23,568 nucleotides of DNA from the NCBI GenBank assembly GCA_027858275.1, contig JAQIDA010000200.1:1-23568 (forward strand). The letters run 5' to 3'. This DNA comes from Candidatus Kapaibacterium sp. Its GTDB lineage: Bacteria > Bacteroidota > Ignavibacteria > Kapaibacteriales > UBA2268. Below, in pieces: positions 15,327-23,550 of the stretch (position 1 is the stretch's first letter; each line of letters begins with the position of its first letter). Made by a program: the position numbers and the translations under genes. A model generated the notes under the pieces. The model saw only the letters and a program-made list of their open reading frames with translations. It was not told where the DNA came from and made no database searches.

Positions 15327-16562
15327 TTAATAATCGCGTTTGAAAGGCACAAACCAAACTTCGCCGATGCTTATGTCGATAGTAAGTCTGCCGAACATCT
15401 CACGAGGCAAACCGTTGATGTTTTCTCCTCTTGAACCTATGGTTATCGCCGCGTCAATCATAGCATGGTCTTTCACCGGCAGTTCAAAACCGAGAGACAT
15501 ATAATATTCGTTTATAGGAGTGCCTGCGTAGCTATAATATAATTCACGATAGCCGCCGCCGAGATTATAACATACTTTATCAAGATATGATGCTGACAGT
15601 CTTCTGTTGCCGAGTCTTGAAATGCTGAAGCTGTATCTTTTCATGTCTCTGAGTTCAACATTGTCGTTAGTTCTGAATAGAAAATCCGTAAAATCATGAA
15701 CGGCATAATCAACCCCGAACAAAAACTTTCCTAATTTATAAGAAGCGCCAAAACCAAATGATGAAGGCAAAGTTAAAGCATTTGTATCAGAAATAGTCGA
15801 ATCCGGAGCAAGCAATGTTAAAAAATGATGATCCGTTGTGACATCGCTATTGGCATGTTGTTCCATATACGCGCCGAGCGATAAGTGGTCGATTCCCGTA
15901 TAAATCAATCCGGCTTTCCAGCCGAAATCACGAAAATGATCTTTGCGCTGAGAGAGGCTTTCCACAGTTGAAGCACCGTCGATCAGCGTATTAACCGATG
16001 AAGAAATCATCCCAAAAGTAGTCATTGCCTGAGCACCAAAGGAAAGATCGTCAATGATATTTACCGAGCCGCCGAGGTATGCCGTTGACAATCCTCCGGC
16101 ACCTTGATAAATATGCTGACCTTTAACGTTAACCTCATTGTCCGTAAAATCAAAATTTGAAGCAATCATATAACGAATGCTGCTGTAGGAATATATCCCG
16201 ATACTCGCGCTTATTCCGAGAGAAGAATCAATAGCAAACAAAGCACTGAGTCCGTCCAAGCCGCCCGTGTTTTGTGCCACATTATCATCGTTAACCGTTG
16301 TTAAATACTGATTAAATCGGTATCCAACCTGTAATCTGGTTTTATATACTCTCGACCACAAAGCAGGATTAGTAGTATTGATACCGTGATCCTTCAATAT
16401 GGCGATAGATGTTCCTCCGAGACCGTCATACAAGGCTGAAGAGCTCGGGAAAATATCTCCGAGACCAATTGTAGAATAATTTGACCCGCCTTGAGAAAAC
16501 GCGGTGTAACCGGTGCTTAGGCTTATCAATACTATAAGAATTTTCAAGAATGTTTTTTGCAT
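15327..16562 (-). CDS. FadL-like predicted outer-membrane beta-barrel protein
   Basis: The protein has 411 aa. Signal peptide residues 1-24 (ILIVLISLSTGYTAFS). The N terminus of the mature part (NYSTIGLGDIFPSSSALYDG, then LGGTSIAI, then INTTNPALWS) follows the pattern of Bacteroidota outer-membrane barrels related to FadL/TodX and PorV. Alternating hydrophobic strands run to the C terminus, which is basic and aromatic (VWFVPFKRDY). No plug motif or enzyme site is seen, so a specific substrate or a T9SS role cannot be assigned. It starts 11 bases after the end of the DUF4270-like gene on the same strand, so the two are probably co-expressed and perhaps co-assembled at the outer membrane. Confidence 0.75.
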   Translation of the reverse strand: MQKTFLKILIVLISLSTGYTAFSQGGSNYSTIGLGDIFPSSSALYDGLGGTSIAILKDHGINTTNPALWSRVYKTRLQVGYRFNQYLTTVNDDNVAQNTGGLDGLSALFAIDSSLGISASIGIYSYSSIRYMIASNFDFTDNEVNVKGQHIYQGAGGLSTAYLGGSVNIIDDLSFGAQAMTTFGMISSSVNTLIDGASTVESLSQRKDHFRDFGWKAGLIYTGIDHLSLGAYMEQHANSDVTTDHHFLTLLAPDSTISDTNALTLPSSFGFGASYKLGKFLFGVDYAVHDFTDFLFRTNDNVELRDMKRYSFSISRLGNRRLSASYLDKVCYNLGGGYRELYYSYAGTPINEYYMSLGFELPVKDHAMIDAAITIGSRGENINGLPREMFGRLTIDISIGEVWFVPFKRDY

Positions 16563-16573
16563 TATTTTCGCGA

Positions 16574-17977
16574 TTATTTGTTGATTTCAGGTCTTGTTGT
16601 ATAAATAATATGGAGTTTCGGACGCTTTTCAGGATCAGGATCAGACTGACCGTAGAAGGTTGTTCTGTCAATTTGAAGTGCGTCCCCGAATGATTCGGGT
16701 ATTACATGCAGATAATGACTGCTGCTGTCCGAACCCGGATTCCTAAGAATACGTTCAACATCTGACGCAATAGAAGAGAATCTGTAAATCCATTTTTCTT
16801 CCGCATCCAATCGTCCGTAATGACTTATGTATGATTGCTCCTCGTCAATGTCGTATGCTTGATATCTCAACAACATCGTCGAATCAGGACCGTAGTTTCC
16901 GTAAAAAGTATTTTCTTTGTCAACACTCAATTCCAAGAAAGCGGAGTTTATTGATGCCGTCGCCGGAATTTCTGAGAAATCAAAGAATATATCAGCATAA
17001 TTCATGACCATAGGCTGAACAGTAATCCTGTTTTCGGGAGCAGGGGGGGCGTCAACAAAAGTCGCGTCTAATCCCGGAACAACAAATATTGTATCTAAAT
17101 ATTCTACTCCTACAGTGTCGTATCTCCTTACAACAAATTCGATTTTAGTATGATCGACTGTATCTATTCTTTTTCCCCACTCATCTACTGTTACTCCGAC
17201 AGAGTCCGTTCTGAATTGGCGAATTCCGAAATTTCCGTCAGGAATAAGAGCTATTCCCCAGTCCGCAAATTCTTCAAGTTCTTCCGCAGCACGAATTTCC
17301 CGAAGAGAATCGGAAAGCGCAAGATAGGTCGAATCTGTTAGGAGCTCAACAAACGCAGAATCCCACTGCAATTGCAGTTCATGCCACTTTAACAAAGCGT
17401 CATAATCAAAGTCTATACTGACAGACTCCATATCAACACTGTCCTTATAGGCAATATTGCCTGCCCATGAGCATAATTCTTTGCCGTAATTGACAATAGG
17501 AGAAGACAGCAGATTGCCGCCGGGGAAGAAGTCTTCCCACTCGAATTCTTGCCAATTGGCATTGATTTGATAAGCGCGGAAACTAACCGTCGAAAGAGAA
17601 TCACCATAGCTGTATCGCTGAGGATACATAAGTAATTTCGCTGAAACAATATCTTCTTTATTGATTGTTTCTATACCTTCGGGGAAATAGAATCTTGAAA
17701 CATAGACGGCTTTGGTGTCGCCTTCGGGACCGCTGTAATTGCCGAGCAAAATTGAACCGATGTTCCAATTGCTTACATGAGTTTTTCCTGCAACTGTACT
17801 CGAAACCAAATTGTAGTCGCTCGTGTGGATTGAGGTGACAGAAATTGTGTCAGACAGGAGACTGTATCCCAGTTCAACCGGCTGCTCGTTGCAAGCGTTG
17901 AACGAAACGCCGAAAACTATTCCGGCGAGTATTGATAAGATCAGTTTTTTTCGATTTATTTTCTTTTGTAAATTCAT
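16574..17977 (-). CDS. DUF4270-like lipoprotein
   Basis: The protein has 467 aa from the ATG at 17977; a GTG four codons earlier (17989) is also open. The signal peptide ends VSFNAC with Cys29 as the probable lipid site. The pattern LGYSLLSDTISV, then a SILLGNYSGPEGDTKAV segment, then paired beta-rich blocks (VSAKLLMYPQRYSYGDS and later INSAFLELSVDKENT) resembles DUF4270, whose LLG-x-Y element and DNRLRE-like sheets are similar. Bacteroidota genomes often place DUF4270 genes directly after glycogen/starch synthase, as here (33-base gap after glgA), which strengthens the call. The function of the family is unknown. The protein should be an outer-membrane or periplasmic lipoprotein. It is followed 11 bases later by the barrel gene. 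Confidence 0.75.
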   Translation of the reverse strand: MNLQKKINRKKLILSILAGIVFGVSFNACNEQPVELGYSLLSDTISVTSIHTSDYNLVSSTVAGKTHVSNWNIGSILLGNYSGPEGDTKAVYVSRFYFPEGIETINKEDIVSAKLLMYPQRYSYGDSLSTVSFRAYQINANWQEFEWEDFFPGGNLLSSPIVNYGKELCSWAGNIAYKDSVDMESVSIDFDYDALLKWHELQLQWDSAFVELLTDSTYLALSDSLREIRAAEELEEFADWGIALIPDGNFGIRQFRTDSVGVTVDEWGKRIDTVDHTKIEFVVRRYDTVGVEYLDTIFVVPGLDATFVDAPPAPENRITVQPMVMNYADIFFDFSEIPATASINSAFLELSVDKENTFYGNYGPDSTMLLRYQAYDIDEEQSYISHYGRLDAEEKWIYRFSSIASDVERILRNPGSDSSSHYLHVIPESFGDALQIDRTTFYGQSDPDPEKRPKLHIIYTTRPEINK

Positions 17978-18010
17978 GACGAAAAACACGCCGCAAGGGT
18001 AAAATTATTG

Positions 18011-19486
18011 TTAGTCTTTCATCACTGCGCGATATATTTTGTCATATTCTTCAGCAGATTCTTTCCAAGTATAGTCTGCAACCATATTTTTCGCGGCAAA
18101 AGCTTCCATGTCTTCAGTGTTACGATATAGAACCAGAGCTTTATTTACAGCATTTACAAACGCTTTGGAAGTATGTTCTTTTATGAATATTCCGTTGCCT
18201 TCTTTAGTTTCGGGATCATATTCCTGAACTATATCCGTCAGCCCCCCCGTTTCGCTGACCACCGGAATCGCGCCGTATGCCAGAGTGTACATGGCATTTA
18301 AGCCGCAAGGTTCTTCTTTGGACGGAATCAAGAATATATCTGAGCCTGCCTGAATTTGGTGTGCTAACTGATCGTTGAAGCCAAACTTAACCCCAAATTT
18401 ATCGGGATACTTTTCGGAAATCGCCTGCAATTTATCTTTATATTCTTTGCCGCCGTCTCCCAGCATAACAAATTTAATGTCGTCTTCAAGGAATTTTTCA
18501 ATTGATTCCAACAACAAAGGAATACCCTTTTGTTCATCAAGACGAGAAATCATGCCGATAACGGGTTTTTCATCCACTGAATCCATATCATAAGCTTCGA
18601 GTAGATTTTCTTTGTTGAAATATTTGAAATCTTCGAAATTTTTATTGAATTTTTTTCTGATATTCGGATCAGTTTTCGGCAACCAACCCCAACCGTCAAT
18701 ACCATTCAAAATACCTATGAATTTTTCGCCTTTTTTCTTGAAATGAGTACACATTCCGTCTGTCAAACTCTTGTCAGTTCTGAGATCTTCAGCATAAGTC
18801 GGGCTGACAGTAGTCACATAGTCAGCATATAACAGACCGCCCTTAGTAAAGTTGATCTTTTTCTTATATACAAATGACTTCTTAGCTTCTTCAGGCAATC
18901 CTGTTTTCGCCCATGTTGACATGGGGAACACACCCAAACCGTTCAAGTTGTGAACAGTGAAAACGAACTTAGTCTTCTTGAATTTTGTAGGGAACATTGT
19001 TTTGGCATAAGCTGCTAACAAAGCGCCTGACCAATCATTGCAATGAATGATATCCGGGAACCAACCCAAAATGAGGCAAGTTTCAATTATTGATTTGTTG
19101 AAGAATATAAAACGCTCATCGTTATCAGGATACAATTCACCGGATTCCGGATCAGTGTATATACCTTTTTTCACGTTGAAATAATCTTCATTCGTTGTGA
19201 TATATGCCTGAACCTTCGTTCTGGGATTCGAAATTGAAGACGATTTGACTGTAGCAAGCTCTGTTCTGCTGCCTACAGTAAGAGGAATGTCTTTTAAACG
19301 ATTAATTTCATGAATTCGGTTTTTGCGTTCTGAGACACAACCGTATTTAGGTATCATAACTCTGATGTCATGACCAATATCTCTGATTGCGAGCGGGAAT
19401 GAGTATGAAACATCGGCAATGCCTCCGGTTTTAACCAAAGGAAGTACTTCACCTGTAACGTATAATATGCTTAGGGGCTTTGTCAT
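18011..19486 (-). CDS. glgA: Glycogen/starch synthase (GT5 family)
   Basis: The protein has 491 aa. It transfers glucose from ADP- or UDP-glucose to a growing alpha-1,4-glucan. GT5 marks are the N-terminal KTGG motif (19-22, in VKTGGIADV), the FTVHNLNGLGVFP segment, VTTVSPTYAEDL, GILNGIDGWGWLPKTD, the donor-domain start VIGMISRLDEQKGIPLL, and the C-terminal SKEEPCGLNAMYTLAYGAIPVV followed by TGGLTDIV. It is the first gene of a minus-strand run with the DUF4270-like lipoprotein and barrel genes, and is divergent from the acyltransferase-like gene. Other glycogen genes are not in the window, so its role could be storage glucan or another glucan. Confidence 0.95.
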   Translation of the reverse strand: MTKPLSILYVTGEVLPLVKTGGIADVSYSFPLAIRDIGHDIRVMIPKYGCVSERKNRIHEINRLKDIPLTVGSRTELATVKSSSISNPRTKVQAYITTNEDYFNVKKGIYTDPESGELYPDNDERFIFFNKSIIETCLILGWFPDIIHCNDWSGALLAAYAKTMFPTKFKKTKFVFTVHNLNGLGVFPMSTWAKTGLPEEAKKSFVYKKKINFTKGGLLYADYVTTVSPTYAEDLRTDKSLTDGMCTHFKKKGEKFIGILNGIDGWGWLPKTDPNIRKKFNKNFEDFKYFNKENLLEAYDMDSVDEKPVIGMISRLDEQKGIPLLLESIEKFLEDDIKFVMLGDGGKEYKDKLQAISEKYPDKFGVKFGFNDQLAHQIQAGSDIFLIPSKEEPCGLNAMYTLAYGAIPVVSETGGLTDIVQEYDPETKEGNGIFIKEHTSKAFVNAVNKALVLYRNTEDMEAFAAKNMVADYTWKESAEEYDKIYRAVMKD

Positions 19487-19530
19487 TATGTTATGTTCGC
19501 AATATTTTTTACAAAAACATTCTTAAAGTA

Positions 19531-19538
19531 CAAAAATA
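19531..19538 (-). promoter_or_regulatory. Candidate -7 promoter element for glgA
   Basis: The minus strand reads TATTTTTG, an exact TAnnTTTG match, 44 bases before the glgA ATG at 19486. No clear TTTG is seen at the expected upstream distance, so support rests on this element and its position. Confidence 0.35.
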
Positions 19539-19625
19539 CGGAAATTTAAGAGAATATTAAAATTTCATTTCGATTCATGCTCTGAACCTGTCTGAATTGT
19601 AGTTAATAAGGGACTTAAAAATTAC

Positions 19626-19641
19626 ATGTATATTTATACAT
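19626..19641. promoter_or_regulatory. Perfect 16-bp palindrome between divergent genes
   Basis: ATGTATA-TT-TATACAT is a perfect inverted repeat with a 2-base centre. It lies 140 bases upstream of glgA and 114 bases upstream of the acyltransferase gene. Operator-like dyads of this length bind dimeric regulators, but in AT-rich DNA such a dyad can arise by chance. Confidence 0.3.
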
Positions 19642-19660
19642 CTGATAAAATAAATCACTA

Positions 19661-19689
19661 TTGTCCTTTGTCGGAATCAAATAATTTCG
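19661..19689 (+). promoter_or_regulatory. Weak candidate promoter for the acyltransferase-like gene
   Basis: TTG at 19661-19663 and TAATTTCG at 19682-19689 are 18 bases apart. This is one base off the TAnnTTTG consensus, with suitable spacing, and lies about 65 bases before the ATG at 19755. Confidence 0.25.
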
Positions 19690-19754
19690 TTTATTTGCGG
19701 CTTAATTGATTGCCGAGTGACAATTTCTAAAACTAAAATTGGGATATTTACCCG

Positions 19755-20882
19755 ATGCTCCAAAAATACTTCAGTTCTGATTTGACAAATGAATCCGGTC
19801 GCATAACAGCCTTCGATCTGATGCGACTGATTGCTATATTGATGATGATTCAAGGGCATACAATTTACGCTCTCGGTGATCCCGCTGAATTTGATATTAG
19901 CACTTTCCCCTGGAATATTTGGCATTCGCTGCGCGGATTGACCGCTCCGGTGTTCCTTGTTATTTCCGGAATTGTAAGCGTGTTTGCCAACAGACGAGAT
20001 GAATCGGGCAGAATTCCGAAGCAAATTATATACAAGAGATTGCGTGTTGCCGGATTAATCATGTTCATCGGCTATTGGATGATGTTCCCTGCAAGCACAT
20101 TAATCGATATGTTTTTTATCGAACAAAGTATTATTGACAGATTCTTACAAGTGAAAATCTTGAGAGTGATTGCAATAACCCTCTTTGCTCTTACCGGTCT
20201 GTTTGCTCTTACACGTTCCTATAAATCAATGGGGATTACATCACTGATAATCGGCATTGCTATTATTGCAGTATCTCCTTGGGCAATGAAATACGATTGG
20301 TTTGCAGTTTTGCCGGAAGGCATCGCCGCATTCCTTTCCGAAAAACACGGATCAGAATTTACGATATTTCCCTATAGTGCCTATATGTTCATCGGCGCGG
20401 CAATCGGCAGTTTTTTGAGACATCTGAAAACGGAACGAATCACAGAATTTATCAAAATCTTCGCTCTGCCATTTGGATCGGTATTGATTTTCAGTGCGTG
20501 GCTCGTTGAGAGTCATTATTACATTATCGGAGAGTCATTGTTAAAAACCGGCGGCGTCTTGATCGAAATGTGGATTGTCTGTTTTATTTACGATCATACA
20601 AAAGGACTCAGCAAGTATTACTCATTGTTTGGCCGATACTCCTTGTTCCTGTACGTTCTGCATTTGCAATTCCTCTATGGTTCTTGGTTATGGGAAACCC
20701 CTTCAATCGCATTCGGCAGCACATTGCCCATGCTCATAACAATCGGAGCAGCGATTTTGAACATCATACTGTGCCTCTCAATAGCATACGGCGCGGATAA
20801 GTATGTAATGAACAATCCAAAGTTCAAACTACGGATGAAGTATGCTTTTGCCGGGATTGTCATATTTTCACTGATGTTCTAA
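19755..20882 (+). CDS. Multi-pass membrane acyltransferase-like protein (DUF1624/HGSNAT type)
   Basis: The protein has 375 aa with about 10 membrane segments. The N-terminal motif RITAFDLMRLIAILMMIQGH (16-35) has the R-x3-FD-x2-R-x-IxI-x2-M-x3-H pattern found in DUF1624 and heparan-alpha-glucosaminide N-acetyltransferase-like proteins. His35 is the candidate functional residue. A later RGLTAPVFLVISGIVSVFA segment and GRYSLFLYVLHLQFLYG near the C terminus match the same superfamily. Such proteins pass acyl groups across or at the inner membrane to sugars or other acceptors. The acceptor is unknown. It is divergent from glgA and followed by the DUF3108 gene after 138 bp. The exact subfamily is my judgement from motifs. 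Confidence 0.75.
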   Translation: MLQKYFSSDLTNESGRITAFDLMRLIAILMMIQGHTIYALGDPAEFDISTFPWNIWHSLRGLTAPVFLVISGIVSVFANRRDESGRIPKQIIYKRLRVAGLIMFIGYWMMFPASTLIDMFFIEQSIIDRFLQVKILRVIAITLFALTGLFALTRSYKSMGITSLIIGIAIIAVSPWAMKYDWFAVLPEGIAAFLSEKHGSEFTIFPYSAYMFIGAAIGSFLRHLKTERITEFIKIFALPFGSVLIFSAWLVESHYYIIGESLLKTGGVLIEMWIVCFIYDHTKGLSKYYSLFGRYSLFLYVLHLQFLYGSWLWETPSIAFGSTLPMLITIGAAILNIILCLSIAYGADKYVMNNPKFKLRMKYAFAGIVIFSLMF

Positions 20883-21020
20883 GTTTAGCTACAAAGTATG
20901 ATCCCGGATTCTTATAACAAATTACTTCTTAGGCAAAAACTAGTCCCCTTTCGAATCTTTTTTTCGTATTTTCCGTTTATTGTATAAAGGGCTTATGCAT
21001 CAATTAATAATAGAACGATT

Positions 21021-21917
21021 ATGAAATACAAAAAGAAAATATCGATATTGTTTATAATCATCGCAACTCTTTCGCTGAGCAGCTTGGCGATTGCGCTTGA
21101 TAATAAAACAAAGTCTGACAGTACAGCCGACAAAAAAACAGCAAGAAAAATCGCAGCTAAAAAACTCCGCTACGTCGAAAATGAAGCCTATGGTTTCGGC
21201 GAAACTTTGGAATACAAAGTCGGATATAAGTTCATAACCGCCGGAACAGGCTATTTCAAAATTCTGCCCGAACCAAAATATGTCAACGGACGCCCTTGCT
21301 ATGATATTCGATTCGAAGTCAAATCATTTAAAGGTTTGGAATTTTTATACAAAGTGCGCGATCGCTATCGTACTGTTATTGACGCAAAGGGAATTTTCCC
21401 CTATCGTTTCGAACAGCATATACGTGAAGGAAATTACAAGCGGGATTCCAAAGCAACCTTTGATCAGATCAACCATCAGGCGATCATAAAAAAGAAGGAC
21501 AAAAGAACAGGCAAAACCAAAGTAAAGAAATACGATGTACCCGAATATGTGCATGATATTGTTTCGGCATTCTATTATGTCAGAACCTTGGACCTCGGCT
21601 CAATGAAAAAAGGCTCGATCATTAATGTTGAGAATTTTTTAAAGGACACGACATATTCTCTCGGAGTAAAAATCCACGGCAAGCAGACTATAGAAGTCGA
21701 AGCCGGCACTTTCAAATGTATCGTCATCGAGCCTCTGGTCAAAGAAGGCGGGCTGTTCAAAAATGAAGGTGAAATCTTGATATGGGTCACAGATGACGAC
21801 CGCAAAATCCCGGTCAAAGTAGGCACGGAAATAATTATCGGCTTTGTAGGCGCTGAATTAACAAAATACAGCGGTATCAGAGGTCCGATAAAAGCAAAAA
21901 TAAAGAAGAAGAAGTAA
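21021..21917 (+). CDS. DUF3108-family exported protein
   Basis: The protein has 298 aa. Signal peptide residues 1-26 (ISILFIIIATLSLSSLAIA). The basic linker (30-50) is followed by the DUF3108 core: FGETLEYKVGYKFITAGTGY (59-78), then YKVRDRYRTVIDAKGIFPYRF, a KRDSKATFDQ segment, and the closing beta strands EVEAGTFKCIVIEPLVKEGG and KIPVKVGTEIIIGFVGAEL. DUF3108 proteins are periplasmic and often occur with LPS or outer-membrane biogenesis genes; their biochemical role is not established. The lysine-rich end (KAKIKKKK) is unusual. The LolA-like gene starts 83 bases downstream, after a GC-rich repeat. Confidence 0.88.
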   Translation: MKYKKKISILFIIIATLSLSSLAIALDNKTKSDSTADKKTARKIAAKKLRYVENEAYGFGETLEYKVGYKFITAGTGYFKILPEPKYVNGRPCYDIRFEVKSFKGLEFLYKVRDRYRTVIDAKGIFPYRFEQHIREGNYKRDSKATFDQINHQAIIKKKDKRTGKTKVKKYDVPEYVHDIVSAFYYVRTLDLGSMKKGSIINVENFLKDTTYSLGVKIHGKQTIEVEAGTFKCIVIEPLVKEGGLFKNEGEILIWVTDDDRKIPVKVGTEIIIGFVGAELTKYSGIRGPIKAKIKKKK

Positions 21918-21965
21918 GAGAAGAACCCCCTCCCCCTGCGGGGACTCCTCCTTAGACAGGAGGAG
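21918..21965 (+). repeat. GC-rich dispersed hairpin element, copy C
   Basis: The sequence starts with the AAGAGAAGAACC leader (from 21916, overlapping the DUF3108 stop codon). CCCC-TGC-GGGG follows at 21933-21943, then a perfect 8-bp hairpin CTCCTCCT/AGGAGGAG at 21945-21965 with loop TAGAC. It aligns with copies A and B over the leader and hairpins. It lies between the DUF3108 and LolA-like genes, so the two share a leader containing a strong hairpin. Confidence 0.7.
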
Positions 21966-22000
21966 AGCCGGAGAAAAGATAATAAAGAAGGAAAACAATC

Positions 22001-22630
22001 ATGAAAAAGACTCAACATTTATTAATCATAATCGCATTGTTCCTGTCCGTAATCGGCACGGCCTTCGGCGAAAAGAGCAAAGAAGATGTATACAATTACT
22101 TAAAAAATAAATATGCCGACGCCAAGGCTTTGACTGTTGATTTTGAGATCAAGGATGTTAACGCCAAAGGTTCTTTATCGGTCAAACGCGGAAATAAATA
22201 TAAAATTGAATTCAATGACCGAATCATTGTTTGCGACGGAAAAAATCTTTGGAATTATGATAAAGCTCAGAAAAAAGTAATTCTAAGCAGCTATGAAAAG
22301 GATGATGAATCTGTCAATCTCGAAGACTTTTTCTTCAGTTTCTTGAGAGATTATAAGCCGACCGCTATATCCGTCAGAAAACTTGAAAACGGGCGTGGTC
22401 AGTATCTGCTGACATTAAAACCAAGCTCAGACTCTAAGAAATTGAATCAGGTAAACGAGTTAATACTATCAATAGACATAAAGACTATGAAGATTGCTTC
22501 AGTTTCAGTGGATGACGCCGATATATTTATGACATGGGAAATATCGAATCTTAAGACTCGCAAGAACCTGTCCGATAAGATATTCGATTTCAGGACTCCA
22601 AAAGGCACTGAATTAATTGACTTGAGATAG
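22001..22630 (+). CDS. LolA-like outer-membrane lipoprotein carrier protein
   Basis: The protein has 209 aa, with a GAAGGA ribosome site about 9 bases before the ATG. Signal peptide residues 1-23 (LLIIIALFLSVIGTAFG). The half-barrel pattern is typical of LolA: SLSVKRGNKYKIEF, then IIVCDGKNLWNYDKAQKKVI (75-94), then VNLEDFFFSFLRDY, and the closing FDFRTPKGTELIDLR. LolA carries mature lipoproteins across the periplasm from LolCDE to the outer membrane. Several likely lipoproteins are encoded in this window, though lipoprotein genes are common and no specific link is implied. Pairing of a LolA-like gene with a DUF3108 gene suggests a shared envelope task. Whether it is the housekeeping LolA or a paralogue cannot be told. 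Confidence 0.85.
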   Translation: MKKTQHLLIIIALFLSVIGTAFGEKSKEDVYNYLKNKYADAKALTVDFEIKDVNAKGSLSVKRGNKYKIEFNDRIIVCDGKNLWNYDKAQKKVILSSYEKDDESVNLEDFFFSFLRDYKPTAISVRKLENGRGQYLLTLKPSSDSKKLNQVNELILSIDIKTMKIASVSVDDADIFMTWEISNLKTRKNLSDKIFDFRTPKGTELIDLR

Positions 22631-22651
22631 ATTCGATACATTCTTGCTTTT

Positions 22652-22674
22652 CCCTTCGGCTCCGCTCAGGGAAC
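22652..22674 (+). repeat. Short CCCTTCGGCTCCGCTCAGGG element
   Basis: The 20-base core CCCTTCGGCTCCGCTCAGGG is followed by AACG, just after the LolA stop. CCCT and AGGG flank the core. Very similar C/T-G/C motifs are common intergenic repeats in Bacteroidota-group genomes. Only one copy is in this window, so the repeat call is from general knowledge. Confidence 0.4.
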
Positions 22675-22740
22675 GGCTTTGGAAGGCTTTGTCCTATAAT
22701 TAAGATCTCCGTTAATTAAAAAAAAGAAATAACATTTATA

Positions 22741-23550
22741 ATGTATGACGAACCCGTTTTCAGACCGCCGAGCGAGGCAGGATCGCTGATAATTCAGGCA
22801 ACTCTCGGTTGCTCATGGAACAAATGCGCTTTTTGCGAGATGTATTCTTCCAAAAAATTCAGAGCTCGACCTGAATTGGATGTTTTTAACGAAATTAAAG
22901 ACTTTGCTCCTTACGGCGCTGAAGTCCGAAAAGTCTTTCTGGCAGACGGGAACGCTACTGTTCTTTCGACTGACAGATTGCTGAAATTGATATCTTGGAT
23001 TAATGAATATTTCCCAAAAGTGCGGAGAATTTCTTCTTATGCTTTGCCGACGGATTTGATTTCAAAATCCGATGAAGAGTTGAAACAGCTTTTTGAAGCC
23101 GGATTAAAACTTTTGTATATAGGTATTGAGTCCGGAGATGACGTACTCCTGAAGTTGATAAACAAAGGGGAAACTGCCGCCTCGACAATTGAAGGAATTA
23201 ACAAGGCACAAAAGGCAGGGATTCAATGTTCGGTGATGATATTGAACGGACTCGGCGGCAAGAAGTATTCTCAGCAGCACGCGATTAATTCTGCAAAGTT
23301 GCTCAATGAAATTCAGCCTGATTTCTTATCCACTCTTGTCTTAAGTTTCCCGTTTGGAGAGGAGCATTATAAAACTAAATTCGAGGGTGATTATCAGTCG
23401 ATGTCTACCACAGAACTGCTCTCGGAACTGAAATTATTTTTGGAGCATACTGAGTTGAAAAGCACGGTGTTTCGTTCTGATCATGCTTCTAATTATCTGA
23501 TACATAAAGGAATACTCGGACCCAGCAAGCAAGGAATGATTGTAAAATAA
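22741..23550 (+). CDS. Radical SAM protein with CX4CX2C iron-sulfur cluster motif
   Basis: The protein has 269 aa. A radical SAM core fills nearly all of it. The cluster motif is CSWNKCAFC: Cys24, Cys29 and Cys32, spaced CX4CX2C instead of the standard CX3CX2C. The following EMYSSKKFRARP, the VFLADGNATV strand, the YIGIESGDDVLL segment (a GIESG-type SAM motif), and a C-terminal SDHASNYLIHKGIL match a small-radical-SAM family in Bacteroidota and anaerobes whose substrate I do not know. It should bind a [4Fe-4S] cluster and SAM in the cytoplasm. The ATG at 22741 lacks a ribosome site, and the gene ends 18 bases from the window edge. It follows the LolA-like gene after 110 bp, so common transcription is possible. 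Confidence 0.9.
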   Translation: MYDEPVFRPPSEAGSLIIQATLGCSWNKCAFCEMYSSKKFRARPELDVFNEIKDFAPYGAEVRKVFLADGNATVLSTDRLLKLISWINEYFPKVRRISSYALPTDLISKSDEELKQLFEAGLKLLYIGIESGDDVLLKLINKGETAASTIEGINKAQKAGIQCSVMILNGLGGKKYSQQHAINSAKLLNEIQPDFLSTLVLSFPFGEEHYKTKFEGDYQSMSTTELLSELKLFLEHTELKSTVFRSDHASNYLIHKGILGPSKQGMIVK

